From Pagrus major (taxonomy: Eukaryota; Chordata; Actinopteri; Spariformes; Sparidae): a DNA stretch of 64,000 bases. Under the pieces are notes generated by a model. It did not search any database, had not been told where the DNA came from, and saw only the letters and a program-made list of their open reading frames with translations. The stretch is taken from positions 12,082,741-12,146,740 of the forward strand of contig NC_133224.1 of NCBI RefSeq assembly GCF_040436345.1. Reading direction: 5' to 3'. Positions 39,294-51,194 of this stretch are shown one piece after another; position 1 is the stretch's first letter, and each line of letters begins with the position of its first letter. A program made the translations under genes and the position numbers.

Positions 39294-39727
39294 TTATTTT
39301 GGAGCATGATGCTAGGATGCTAACCCTGCTAGCCGTGCTAACGCTGCTGCTCCTCAACATGTTAGTGACACCGGCAAACACTCACGTTCACTTCCAAAAC
39401 ATGGAGCGAATTAAGTGACCATTTATTATACTGAGGGTGAATCTTATATATAACCTAACTCCGTATGAAAACACATATTAAGCGTGGTTGTTAGCAAAGG
39501 CTATCACATTTAGTGGGCTTTAGATAGCGGCCATCGGGACCAAGGAACGGCATCTTTAAATCGTCTTGGAAAAAACATTAAATAATAAAATTGTTACAAC
39601 TTTAGAGGCAGGAAGTTGTTTTAAGTGTTATCTCTGCTTCAAATCGATGACATTTTCTTTTTAAACACAGGATTACATTGGATTATCAAATTATAATGTT
39701 TCAGAGGAAAGCAGGGAGCCGCCATAC

Positions 39728-39762
39728 CTGCTGTCGCGGTAACCGGAAGAGGAAGGAGGAAG
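39728..39762 (-). promoter_or_regulatory. rpl34: rpl34 non-coding first exon and TOP-like start
   Basis: On the minus strand a pyrimidine-rich run (cctccttcctcttccgg) leads into gttaccgcgacagcag and a gtatgg donor at 39727. Ribosomal-protein messages usually begin with a C followed by 4 or more pyrimidines (5'TOP), under mTOR-linked translational control. The position, about 0.46 kb upstream of the first coding exon, fits a short non-coding exon 1. CTTCCGG also contains an ETS core. Confidence 0.65.
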
Positions 39763-41234
39763 GCGGGTGTTACAGGTTAAAGTTCCTCCATGCCGGCTGT
39801 TTCATGACTGCCCCCTGCTGGTGTTCCGTTTTTACTACACAGATATGAAACAATGAAACAAATTATATTATGTGTAATTCTGCTGTTGTTAAGTGGAAAC
39901 TAATGTTAATGAAAAGTATCTTTGAATTGATTTAGTTAATAGCTACTTTTATTTTGAAATAGACATTTTCCTGCGAGGTAAACGCTGTTTTACCACAAAT
40001 ATGGTGAGAATGTTAAATAGATTTTATTATAGATGGCATTTACCCAATCTACTGTGAACTTGGTCTATTAAATAATAAGCAAATATAGTTGGCTGCTAGT
40101 TTGCAGCTTTTCTCAGTTTGATATTGAAGTCTTTTATTTTGGTGGGTCTATGTTACGTCCTTATTACACCTGCTGTGATTCATCTGTTTTCAAACCTACC
40201 AAAACATTAAAGCTCATATTTTTGCCGCTCATTATGTAGGCCTTATTTATCTGTTAAAGAACAAAGAACAATGTCAGGTTAATGTCAGTCTTCAATTAAA
40301 TATCTTACTTTCATCAGAGGCTTCTCGCCATTATATCAGCAACCTCAGTGTCTACAGTGTAGTGTACAGTAGTGACACCCGCAAAAAAAAAACCCAACAA
40401 GCGGCCCTTTTTCTGTATTCTGTAACAGGCCAAACTCTCTAGAAGTCCATACTGTACCAGAGCAAATGATGCTTTGGCTGATATTACCAAACTCATAACT
40501 TTGCACTGAAGATGTGACACTTTGCCACCTGTTTATTCTGGTGAGTGGATCCCTAAAACCTCCAGTGATCACCATATCTGATTTAATATTGCCTGGTAAA
40601 TTGTCAGCTTTTCAAGCAACTGTTTAAGCTAATTATAAATCTATCTCAGGTTCTGGAATAAATCAGAATAGAGCACCAATGGACACATCACTCTTGCAAA
40701 CTGTTAATATTTCGACTAAAGCCCTTCAAGTCTTGTTTTGGCTTGTCCCTGCAGGAAAAGCACAGGTGTAACTGAAAATGTTAACGCCTTCTTTTTATAT
40801 TGAACCTGCTTGCCTGCTGACATACCCGCCCATCTAAAATAACAGAGCTCTGATTAATGTAATGAGTTGCACCTGTGTTTTTCCTGCTTGACAGGTCTAT
40901 TTTTTTTGGCATGTAGAAGGCCTATTATGAGTTAATTTCTCCAAACCCTCAACGGGGACTCATTTTAAACATTCAAAATAGCAGGTTAGGTGACTGTTAA
41001 CCACACGGGTAACCTGTGTTTTATTTGCAACATGAAAACGATGCATGGGTTGTCCAGTAGATGGCAGCAGTGGTGTGCCACTTGTGTTGTGGGTAGTCTG
41101 TCCCTCAAACTCTGGATGGGATGCAAACATCAAGGTAAATTGTTGAAGAAAAGAAATGCACATATTCGTGGAAATGCTAATGCTAACACTGTGCAATTGT
41201 AAACATGCTTCCCATGTCTGGTGAAGCAAACATT

Positions 41235-41522
41235 TTAAAGGTGCAGTATGTAAGAATTTTAGTCAAAACATTACAATATTAACCAGCTAGCCCCTGGCCA
41301 CTTTGTACTTTAGGAGGTGATAATATGACAGTAAACAATGTCGACACACTTTCTGGCGGTCTGAGCCTCCAGTCCAGGCAGTCAGCTAACACGACCGCTG
41401 GCTGCACAGTTGTTTGAGCGAACATCAGCTACAATTAGCAGCAGTTAGCGGCTGCTCTGGTTCTACGCTGCCTCTATTCGTTTGGAGTATAAATTCAACA
41501 GGGGGTCAAGTTTTCCTTTAAA
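41235..41522. mobile_element. Inverted-repeat element, family A, copy 4
   Basis: Left end ttaaaggtgcagtatgtaag. The right end is decayed (ttttcctttaaa). The interior cagcagttagcggctgctct is shared with copy 2. Confidence 0.65.
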
Positions 41523-43317
41523 AATGCTCAGTTTATTACAAGTCATCTCAAAGTGGCAACAGATAACTCTACCCCCCTAGAGTTTCCAAGTGGTATTATT
41601 GTCAGCGCCGCTGTTGCAAAGACAACTGGATCATTTCTGTTTTCCTCAGAGTCGCAAATCACAACAACACGGGGCAAAACATGAGTTTATTCAGTCATTT
41701 AGTCTATAATAGAAATGACAATGATAGTAACGATAACAGAATTGCACTGGTGGGCTCACGGGGGTCACGTCGGGTTTATAGGGAACCAATGTAAACGCTG
41801 ATGGTTTCATACTTTATATCCATTACATTGTGCAATAAACATTTACTTCATAATGATACACTGCAGCAGAAATCTTGTGTATTGCCAGTTTAAAGTGGCA
41901 AAATCGGCATGAATTAAAAAAAAAAAAAAACAATGTCTAATTACCATTCAAAGTCTCCCTCATGGCATGAAACATTTCTTTGCAAAGGAAAAAGTACATG
42001 CCATGCATGCCCGCAGACAACCAATATCCAAGTACTATATCTGCATCATACACACTGTCGCTCTTAAAAGGAGAGAAAGAGCTCAAAATGGCTCCCTTTC
42101 AAAGAGGTGCTGTGTCACAGACAGACATTTGCCAAGCTCAGCCAACAGATGGTGAGCTTGGCAACCTTTTAGACGAAGCATTTGGCAAAGGCAAAGTTCA
42201 GCGACAACACGAGGCTCGGTACGGTGTGTTGGCACATGACGCATCCGTTCTGAGGGCATGAAACTCACTGTCTGGTTTTATGTTTAACTTAGTCAGAACT
42301 GCCTCTGGGCTGGATTTTGTCTCTGACGGTGAAAAGTTCACTTGCGCTCTTTTATTGTCAGAGATTCATTAGTAAACCTGGAAATGTTGCGTTACAGTTA
42401 CACTAATAAATGATGCTACTTAATGAAGTCTGAAATTCTTTGATACTATTCTTACAATAAACATGTCGTCTTTTACAATTAGTCCAATGACTCGGGCAAA
42501 TCTTTTTGCTGTGTCGGAGACAACACAGTCCAGAGAGAATATGGGACAGAGACATTAAGAGCTTTAGCATTTTGTGGAAAAGTTCCTGATGTTGAGTTAC
42601 ACACATCAGCATCCAGATGTGGTCATTTTTTCCCAAGATATTTTGTATGAATGTGCGACAATCATCACATGAATACCCCTACACACACCGTCATTGTGTT
42701 GCGGTTGGAAACTTTTTATCGCCGCTGACCTCTGGAGGTCTGAGCTTGTTCAACGTGTTCTGCGATGGGATTGATTTGATTAAGTCCAGATGTGAGGCGA
42801 CCTGGGATTAACCCGTTCTTCACGAGAATCAAGGTCCTTTTACAAAGGGTGCCAAGGAGATTTGCGGCCACTCCAAGAGACACTGGGGCGCACGCAGACG
42901 TCCAAATAATTAGTAACATCTGCGGGCAGTCTATCCTAATCTCGTCAGAAGTAATTATTCTACAAGACGTCTCAGTAGAATATTTAATTTAGATCTTAAC
43001 CCAACAAAACACCAATAAATTCTTGATGTTAGCCCATTTTGGATAAATTTTATTTACTGTAAAGCCATCTGACACAAACAGCCCCTCCCTCTCAATCAGT
43101 CCTGCCTAGTCAAAGATGAACCATATCACCTTAAGTGCACTTGATTACGCAAGCCTGTCCGACCCCCCCTCTCCACATCTCCTTGGGCCTTCTGTGTAAT
43201 CTGCTGAGATTTAAACCTGCTGCTCCTGTTTAATAAATCCACTGCGATTAAAATAGGATTACAGCTCTGCTTTCGCCTTCCTAATGACATCAGAGCATGA
43301 AACATTTTTTGACTTTC

Positions 43318-43342
43318 TTTTTTTTTTTTTTTTTTTTTTTTT
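43318..43342. repeat. Poly-T run (25 nt)
   Basis: Uninterrupted T run in the rpl34-slc24a2 interval, possibly the tail of a reverse-strand retroposon; no body was identified. Confidence 0.85.
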
Positions 43343-43820
43343 CAGTCGTCGGGTTTTTGCCCAAGCTCACCCATTCCTCCCTCCTGCTCGTCTTGTCCAG
43401 ACAGACAGCGGTGATTTTTCAACTTCTTCTCCTGACCCACAGCAAAAAACCTCATCCCCGCAGCCCAGCAGGTCAGCCCATCTGTGGGCCTGTTGACACA
43501 AGGATTAACCTTATAATGCAGCACACATCCTGTATCAATGCTGTCTTCCGTCACATCAGACTTCTCAATGACAGATAACAGCCAAAGAAAATATGCTCTG
43601 GTGTCAGGTTGTTGTTGTTGTGGTTTGCGTGATCCTTGAAACCTTCATGTGAAATCGCCTTCATCAACATAATCAATACGACTCTTTTGTCCTCTTTGTC
43701 CTTACTTAGTGCTGTCATACAATGGTTAAATGCTGCAAGGTCAGCGAAGGCACAAATGATTGGATTTTAACAAACTGAGCTCATGACCCCAGCAGAGAAA
43801 TCCACTTAAGAAAGTGTCAT

Positions 43821-44119
43821 TTAAAGGGGCATTCAAAGAAATTCAAACTCAGAAAAATGTATAATATTAATGAGGTAATAATACAAACTCTGAAACAAGC
43901 TGTTCTCAGAGGAAAATAAGGTCCCAGAACACTGTTTGAAGCTAGAAAGGTGGCAGGGTCCGCCACATATAAACAAAGTAAAACAGTATGACATTGTGTC
44001 GTCTTTGGCTTTAAGGTCAGTTTGTTGATTCAGTTTATTCGGTCCTTTAGTATTTAGTTTGTTTAGGTCTTTCTCCTCTGATTATAATTTCTTCCCCAAA
44101 ACTACATAGTGCACCTTTA
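43821..44119. mobile_element. Family B, copy 6
   Basis: ttaaaggggcattcaaag at the left, gctagaaaggtggcagggtc inside, and actacatagtgcacctttag at the right. Confidence 0.75.
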
Positions 44120-45237
44120 GTTTAACACACAATGTGGCAGAGTAAAAGTCTGCAAATTTGGTAGCAGGTCACCAGTGTTTTCCCTTGTTGTGACTGAAGT
44201 AATGTATCATGATGCACCCAGGGCTGTCAGAGAGGTCATGTATTATATAGTTGTTGTGTTATGGTTATTTACAGCAGTTTACATTTGATTATTTAAAGTT
44301 ACAAGTAGTTGGTATTTAGCCAAGCTAGCGCCATTGCCATGAATTTTTGGTTAACGTTGTATATTAAGGTCCTTGTACTATGCGTTAGTTAATAGGTAAC
44401 AAGGGCTTATTTGTTTATTACTGAAAAGTCTCAACAAAGACCAGATGGCTGGCCATGATACGTGGCAAACATTCATGTTCCCCTGAGGATGAACTGTACT
44501 ATACATTTTCATGCATCAGGGTCTCACTTTCACACTCTCCGCTCACATCTAATCAGCTCCAGCACTTACTGATCACACCGGCCTGTGGATTATTAATTCG
44601 TTAATCTCTTTAGAGCTACTACTGCTAAAATGAATATTCCCATCCACCCCTCGGCTTCCAGCTAAAATGGTCTCTCCCGCTTTATCTTTGAACAATCTTG
44701 CTTTTGTGTTATAACTCAGAGACAGACCATTTGTCTTTTGAAGACATTTACTCAGCCATTTTAAGAGCCTCATTGATTCTCTATTTACTACCTGAGCATC
44801 CCGGTGGTGCTTGTGCCCCTTTTGTTTTGCTGACCACATTTTCCTAAGGGGCAGGTGGTCTGTCCAAGCCTCTTTGTACAGACTTGTGGTGGTGGTGGGG
44901 GGGTTGCTAATATGAGGCTTTAAACATCTAATCCGGAGCAAGTCTCTTAGAAAAAGCTTATCTTGGGTCTCTCCAATTTCACTACTTTCCTGGTCTTCAG
45001 GACAAGACGGCTTTTGGCGTTAGGTATTAATAAAAATAATTTGTCTAATGGCGCAAATTCTATACCTTGCTTCAGTCAATTGTCCTTCCCTCTTCACCGG
45101 AAAAACTTGCTTGGTTATCATCACTCTATCTACCCCCCACTGCCCCTGCCCCATTGCTGACAAATCCATACAACTATGTGGGACACAAAGGCTCGGATTT
45201 AGCTGCCGGGCCAAAGCGAGGGTGGGCCGGGTGGGGT

Positions 45238-45250
45238 GGGGGGGGGGGGC
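45238..45250. repeat. G-run, possible G-quadruplex
   Basis: A run of about a dozen G's within a longer G-rich stretch (45220-45258). Confidence 0.7.
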
Positions 45251-45784
45251 AGGGCCCGGATGGAAATTTCTGTTGTTTTTTGTCTGAGCACAGATTTCAG
45301 ACAAATCAAAACAACTGCCACCATCACCCGTCCAGACCCCCTTCCTCCCCACAACAACCCACATGACCTGTGACCAGTCATCACTTTTATGCTGGAAATG
45401 CAGCCAGATCAGGAGTGGGCAGTGCGGCGGTGTGGAGGAGAGGCTGCGTGTGCACTGGCGAGCCATTGTTGAAAAAGAGCTGACAGCCTGAATGGGATCT
45501 CATTTGATAGGCAAAAATATTGACAGATCTAATTTGAAGAGCCGGGGGTCCCGGGCTCAGAGTGCGCTCTGTGATGACGATGTGTAGTGATCGGATGCAA
45601 GTGCTCATAAAGCTGAATGTATCAATTTCAACAAATGGATCAGCAATTGTGACAGACCTTTGTAACGACTTCTAACTTTGATTTGTGCAATTTTTCTGTT
45701 ACTGCAACAAGATATGAAGGACTATTTTGTTGGCATTTCATCTTCAGTCTTCTTGATCAAAACTTAATGTGCTTAAACTGTGAA

Positions 45785-45920
45785 ATGATGATTCACGATT
45801 AGTGGGAATGGTCATTTTCACTTCAAAATCATGACGTCATGACATGTTTTCTTATATCTGGAGAACAAGATTTACAGGCCAGGACATCTCTGCAGCACTA
45901 CTTCATTATAATGCTGTTTT
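45785..45920. repeat. Dispersed repeat, family E, copy 2
   Basis: agtgggaatggtcattttca, acatctctgcagcac and attataatgctgtttt match copy 1 in the same order. Confidence 0.55.
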
Positions 45921-46080
45921 TTCTAATAATCTATTAATCGTTTGGTCGATCAAACATAAAAAAAAAACATCAGAATATCCTGAATCCAGATGTGACATCA
46001 TTGAATGTCTTGTTTTGTCCAAGCAACAGTCCAAGAACCCCTGAAATATACAATATACTCATTCAAAAACCCTTCAACAA
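45921..46080. repeat. Dispersed repeat, family F, copy 1
   Basis: The words taataatctattaatcg and cttgttttgtccaagcaaca, then gtccaagaacccc, are shared with 55836-56118. It directly abuts family E copy 2, so the two may be one composite. Confidence 0.55.
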
Positions 46081-47469
46081 CCAATTATCAACATGTTTTA
46101 GTACAGGTCAAGCTCCAAAATTCTGGATCCTCCTTTTCTTCTTTCGAAGCCCACACCTCAGGTTTATAATGCAGGCTTTATGTATAAACATTCACGTCTC
46201 AAGCCCATGCCGAGCTGTCCTCGATGACATCACTAGTGTTATTTTTGTAACACTTTGAAAAGCTGCTCTGTCCAGAGCCAAAAGAAAACATTCTACATCT
46301 GTTTTCACTGGGTAAGTTATGCTTCCTATCAGCCAGTAGCCTGCTTACTGTATGTGTTCATTCATTCATTCTCCTCATTATAATCAGCTTGACAGAACAG
46401 CCGCCAGTTTGTACTTGTGGGAAAACTTGGGACTGGTTAGTGAAGGATACCCAGCGGTGATTGGCTCCAGTGTGCAATATGGATGTAGTGAGGTGATCAA
46501 ACTCAATCAGCAATCTCAGAACCCACTGGCCATTGTCCGATGACCGTTTAGCCTCTGGGGGCTACAGCCGATGTTTCAGGGCTTCCGGCGTAACCAGCAG
46601 ATAGGTTGATAACGAATGTCCGGACCAACACTCTTTTTTTCCGTCTGCTGGTCATTGTTTACAGTTTGATTAGCAACCAAAATAAATCAAAATATCCCTT
46701 TAAATGCACCACAGAAGTAAGAGCAGCTAAAGTGGGTAAAGGGGATATGTTGCCATTTACAGGCGACCTTGATTAAAATTACGGATTTGTCTGGGTTTGC
46801 ACATTGTTGGAAACATCTGAAATAATGTAAGTACACAACTTAAAATATACAACAAAAGGCAGAAATGTTACATATCATACCTTTAAGGAACGTTTTGATA
46901 ATAAATACAGAGGCATCCAATTCAAAGACATCAGATATCAGAGGGCACTCTGATATCTGATGTCTCAGTACTAACAAATCAGCAAATTTCACTCGAAACC
47001 AATATGAACCACAACTGATAGCAATCAGATAACATCTGATTATTGATAACCTGAGGTAAGTTAATGCTGTCGTCCTCTGTGTTTCCTGTTAGGTAACAAG
47101 AGGCAGCTACAGTGGGGAGGAGATGAGAGCAGAGGAGAGGGGCCAATCAATGAGGTCACTGAATCATGATTTATTATACAGCACCAGGCCATTAGTGTCA
47201 CACATACTTTGCCACACTATGTAGAGATTGCGTGTCTGGGTCTATCCAACAGGGTTTGGCCTGTCGACTGATGCTAAGTGGTTGGCTTTCTCTGACATGA
47301 GGGGGAAACATGGCGACCCGGAGGGCTGTAGGGATGATGACTATGTCAGATGAATGCATGGTTGGCATATTCAAAATGAAGCGAACTGACACATGAAGCA
47401 TGCGCCATCTTTTAGTGTTTACTCTCCCACTTTGTATTGGAAACATAACGTTTGTGAATGAAATGAATA

Positions 47470-48331
47470 CATTAAAGTCCCCCGTCAGTCAAAAATCTGT
47501 TTTTCTTCTTGTTCCTGTATTTGAGCTTCACTGTGTAGAGTTATATATGTGCACAGTTTGACACTAGAAGACTGTTCTCACGTTCATTGTGACATCACAA
47601 ATAGTTTGGAAGCCAATCCTCCAAAAAGTAGCATGAAGCCATTTGTGGCTCCAGAGGAAGCTGCATGTAATCTGATAAATTGCCTCCAGCGATGTCACTC
47701 AGCTGCTGTGTTGCATTCTGGGTTATGTAGGCACTGGGTTTTATAAGGAAGACGATTGTGCGGAGAAAACAATATGATATCTCTGGTTCTGCTGTGTCGA
47801 GTTTGATCACTTGTTTTAAAACCATCCTTCAGTGTTTATAAAGTGCAATGGTTAGCCACTGGGCTGCTTTTCAAAACTTGGTGCCTACATTACCCACAAT
47901 GCTACTTAGCATTACTGGAGGTAATTTATCAGATTACATGCAGCTTCCTCTGGAGCCTGCTCAGCGGCATATGAAGCCAAAATGGCTCGACTTCCCGACT
48001 AAAAATGTACCCGGATCTTCCGCTTTGTGGAGCACTAGAGATCCTCCGACTGATCCGGCTAACCTCCAGTTTAGCGCCTGAGCGATAAAACGATTTCATC
48101 TTGCAGCTCGTCCTGACGTTCCAAATTTCACTGACCTGACTGACAGTCAAACGGGTCATTTCGCGCTCCAAAAAATTTACCCATCTCAGTATTTTTGGGC
48201 CCCAGCGCATCACGTGATGGTGTAATTACACGGCTTGACCACTGAAGGTTGGCTTCAGAGCCTTCTCTTCCTGGGGGGCGGCTTGGCGAACACACTTTAA
48301 TGTGTAAAATTTGTTTGAGTGACCCTTTAAG
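47470..48331. mobile_element. Large fold-back element with near-identical inner arms
   Basis: The inner arms (about 47606-47752 and 47866-47996) are inverted copies, with a 35-nt core identical at 47647-47681 and 47923-47957. The outer edges attaaagtcccccgtcagtc and gagtgaccctttaa may be a TTAA-type terminus. No ORF across it. Confidence 0.65.
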
Positions 48332-48829
48332 CTTGCAGCATCTTTTTGAACACACACCTACGAATACGAAACTCCTGCCAAGTAAAGCAACTATGCAGAT
48401 TTCCCCAAATGTTAAAAAAAAAAAAAAAATCCTTGAAAATGAAAGTGTAAGGATGCATCATGTGTGAAACCAGCCATGCTGCACCACATCACAGCGTTGC
48501 CTCCCAGAGGTGGATCCACCTCCTGCATGTAACCTTGAAATGACCTCTGGCGTGCACATAAATCAGCAACATCCACCTGTTCCGTCATCATCATAAAAAA
48601 AAAGAAAAAAAAAAATCTGTGGAAACTGCCTTTGCTGTGTAACCACGGCAACTCCTCCCTCAAAACGCAACATCACCAAACCCCCACCGCGTGAGCGCAG
48701 CAGGAACGGATACGCTGTCTGCCGCTTACCTGGCTTTATTAATAAACCAAGCGGTTCACGTGGGCAGCCCGGCCCAGCCCAGCACAATATTCTGCTACAC
48801 TAGCAAGGTATTTTCGACCGGGGTTTTTT

Positions 48830-49145
48830 TTTTCTCTCCTCCCCTCCTCCTCATCCTCCTCCTCCTCCTCTCATCATCCGAGACGGGAGGGATGCTGCCG
48901 CCGCTGCAGCTGCTGTGAGGGAGAGAGGTGAGCGCAGTTGGAAAAGCATTTTTTTCTCTCTCTCTCTCTCCCCCTCCCACCCTCACCCAACCCCGACTCT
49001 CCCTCCAAAGCTCCTCCTCTGTCGTCGGAGAGCGGAGACCGGTCACATTTTTTGCTCAATGAGAGCAAGAGGGCACCGGAGAGGATTTCCTAATTTCAAC
49101 GTGCTGCTGAGCCGCGCGGCTTGTTTTCTCTCGCCTCTGTCAAAG
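48830..49145 (+). promoter_or_regulatory. slc24a2: Probable promoter and non-coding exon 1 of slc24a2
   Basis: A stretch richer in G+C than its surroundings, with CT/CCT tracts (48830-48870, 48956-48980) and GC-rich DNA, ends in tcaaag|gtaagg, a strong donor at 49146. The next plausible acceptor in the same direction is at 50113, just before the coding exon. The transcription start cannot be placed, and the exon could belong to another transcript. Confidence 0.4.
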
Positions 49146-50124
49146 GTAAGGCAGGACGCCGTCTGCAGCCTCCCCGCGCGTCATGCGCCTTCGCCAGGAG
49201 GGGGGGAGAGGGGAAAAAAAACTCATGTTGGGGCTGTTTTGATCGGGGTGATGATGGTTAGCTGTTTGTTGTGTGATGATACAGCTGAAAGGGCGATACT
49301 GAAGGGCAGACAGGGGGGGAAGAGTTGATGTCGTTGGAGAAGTCAAACAGGACAGGATGTGTTTTTCTCTGTTTTTCACCTGAGCAGCGGCGTCACCGTT
49401 GACTGCGGCCAAGTGGTGTCCGTAAAACCTCCGGCCTCCTCATTTGCTGATGTTTTCCCAGGTGAAGACAGCAGGGTTTTTTTTCTGATTTATGGGCTGC
49501 CAAGTTGTCACTAATCAAAATCCTCATTGTATCCTCTGCCCGTGTTAAGTTTCTCTGTCTGGCTGCCTCATCTTGTGGTTTTTGAATTGAACCACTTGGA
49601 AATTGTAATTGAAAAGCTAATGTAAGTCTACTGAGGCATCCTTTCTTCCGTAGTGTGTTGCAACTTAATTATAGAGATGTGTGCCGAGAGACTGGGACGA
49701 TTTTAAAACTCAACATATGCAGCAAATAGTTGTTTTTATGTCCCACATGCCTGCACGGCATTGTAATGAAGAATTTCCTGTTTCATTTCCATTTCTGTGT
49801 ATCTAAACGGAGCTATTTCTGGCAGGGGTCAGGAGTAGATTAGTCCGGATTTGTCGCTGACTTTTCCACAGCAGCGAACGATTATTGGTTAATCCGGCTA
49901 TTACATCTATTTATTAGATTTTATATTTTTAATTCATATAAAGAAAGGTCGAGAATGAATCGGAAGAAGAATCTGTGTGAAGTATCTATCTGTGTCTATG
50001 CTACTGAAGCCGACAGAGCTTATATCCAAACAGTCTTTACTTCTATCATAATTTGTTGAGTCTCTCCTGCCTCAATAATTAATTTCTTCCTCGTTCTTTT
50101 TGACGTTGTCCAGCAGAGGCTAAT

Positions 50125-50187
50125 ATGAAGACATCATTTGGCAAACCAGACCCTGGAAAGCACCTACAATCTCTTCAACTCATTTGA
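50125..50187 (+). CDS. Upstream ORF 1 in the slc24a2 leader (20 codons)
   Basis: An ATG opens 8-11 nt after the exon acceptor and reads 20 codons to TGA at 50185-50187. It lies in another frame than the exchanger and ends about 104 nt before its ATG. It resembles no known protein; the likely role, if any, is to limit scanning. Confidence 0.4.
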   Translation: MKTSFGKPDPGKHLQSLQLI

Positions 50188-50203
50188 AACTGAAGACAAC
50201 GCC

Positions 50204-50221
50204 ATGCACTGTCTCCGGTAA
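50204..50221 (+). CDS. Upstream ORF 2 in the slc24a2 leader (5 codons)
   Basis: ATG-CAC-TGT-CTC-CGG-TAA, a minimal ORF with gcc before the ATG. It lies 70 nt before the main start. With ORF 1 it makes two upstream starts in the leader. Confidence 0.4.
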
Positions 50222-50291
50222 AAACCTGCTCCCCACCCTCACCTCTACCTACCTAGCCTTTGAGAGTGAGGACACCACGAGCTGTGCGAAC

Positions 50292-51194
50292 ATGGGTTCA
50301 GATCAACCCTGCATGCATTCGCTAGAGCGAAGGCCCATGTTGGGCGCCGCCTGCAAGCGACAGACCCACCGGTGTCTGCGGAAAAAGCTGAGGCCAGTTC
50401 GGATCTTATGGTTCGTCTTCAGCCTGGTGGCCTTAAGTGCCGTCTCCTTTAGTGCCTTGACCTGGAGCTCAGGGGGTCTCAGTGAGCCAGTGCTCCCCCA
50501 GGAGAGACTCCACCAGTCGGCCCCCCACAGGACTCTACTTTTCACCCCACCTCAGAAGGACCCGAATGTGTCAGCCGACATGCCAATAGCCATGAAATCG
50601 ACAGCAGATGGCAACGAGAGCCACGGAGAGTACCCACGAGACCTTTTCACCCTCGAGGAGAGGCGCCAAGGAGCTGTGGTCCTCCACATGTTCGGCATGA
50701 TCTACATGTTCATTGCCTTAGCCATAGTGTGTGACGAGTTCTTCGTCCCAGCGCTGACTGTCATCACAGAGAAGCTGACCATTTCGGATGACGTAGCGGG
50801 CGCCACCTTCATGGCGGCAGGCGGCTCAGCCCCGGAGCTCTTCACCTCCATCATCGGCGTCTTCATCTCACACAGCAACGTGGGCATCGGGACCATCGTC
50901 GGCTCGGCCGTCTTCAACATCCTCTTCGTGATCGGGATGTGTGCCATCTTCTCCAAGGAGATCCTCAACCTCACGTGGTGGCCGCTCTTCCGCGACGTCT
51001 CCTTCTACATCCTGGATCTGATCCTGCTCATTATCTTCTTCCTGGATAACATCATCTCCGTGTGGGAAAGTGTCACGCTGCTCTCAGGCTATGCCGCCTA
51101 CGTGATCTTCATGAAGTTCAACAGTACAGTTGAGAGCTTCGTCAAAAATTGCATGAGCAAGAACCAAGTGGTAGAAGTAGAAGTGCAGCCCAAG
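50292..51194 (+). CDS. slc24a2: K+-dependent Na+/Ca2+ exchanger, NCKX2-like, first coding exon (partial gene)
   Basis: Plasma-membrane antiporter exchanging 4 Na+ for 1 Ca2+ plus 1 K+, best known in neurons and cones. This 301-codon exon starts [15 protein letters not shown]; the ATG has a good context (gcgaacATGG), whereas the upstream in-frame extension begins only with TTG. A hydrophobic segment (about 38-58) and an N-terminal region with NxS/T sites precede [16 protein letters not shown]. The first membrane cluster follows from about 127. The alpha-1 repeat shows [20 protein letters not shown], with Glu182 matching the catalytic Glu of NCKX2. The exon ends VEVEVQPK at a gtgagt donor, entering the cytoplasmic loop. 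The loop and the alpha-2 half lie beyond the window. It resembles NCKX2 more than NCKX1 and is far from NCKX3/4/5. Confidence 0.88.

Larger units (their letters stand above)
39763..48829. other. Divergent intergenic region between rpl34 and slc24a2
   Basis: About 9 kb without a recognisable exon. Elements at 41235-41522, 43821-44119, 45785-46080 and 47470-48331 occupy part of it, with a poly-T run (43318-43342), poly-A runs (41919-41933, 48415-48430) and a G-run (45238-45250). The rest looks unique; conserved regulatory elements cannot be judged without alignment. Confidence 0.5.

Noticed and set aside
45020-45466. 148-codon minus-strand open frame
   Set aside because: Pro/Gly-rich product of the G-run; no splice pattern, no recognised motif.
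39800-48800. A lef1 exon expected from human synteny
   Set aside because: No HMG-box or beta-catenin-binding sequence could be recognised on either strand.
50184-50291. N-terminal extension of the slc24a2 frame
   Set aside because: The frame opens with TTG, not ATG. The first ATG, at 50292, has a good context and gives an NCKX-like start.
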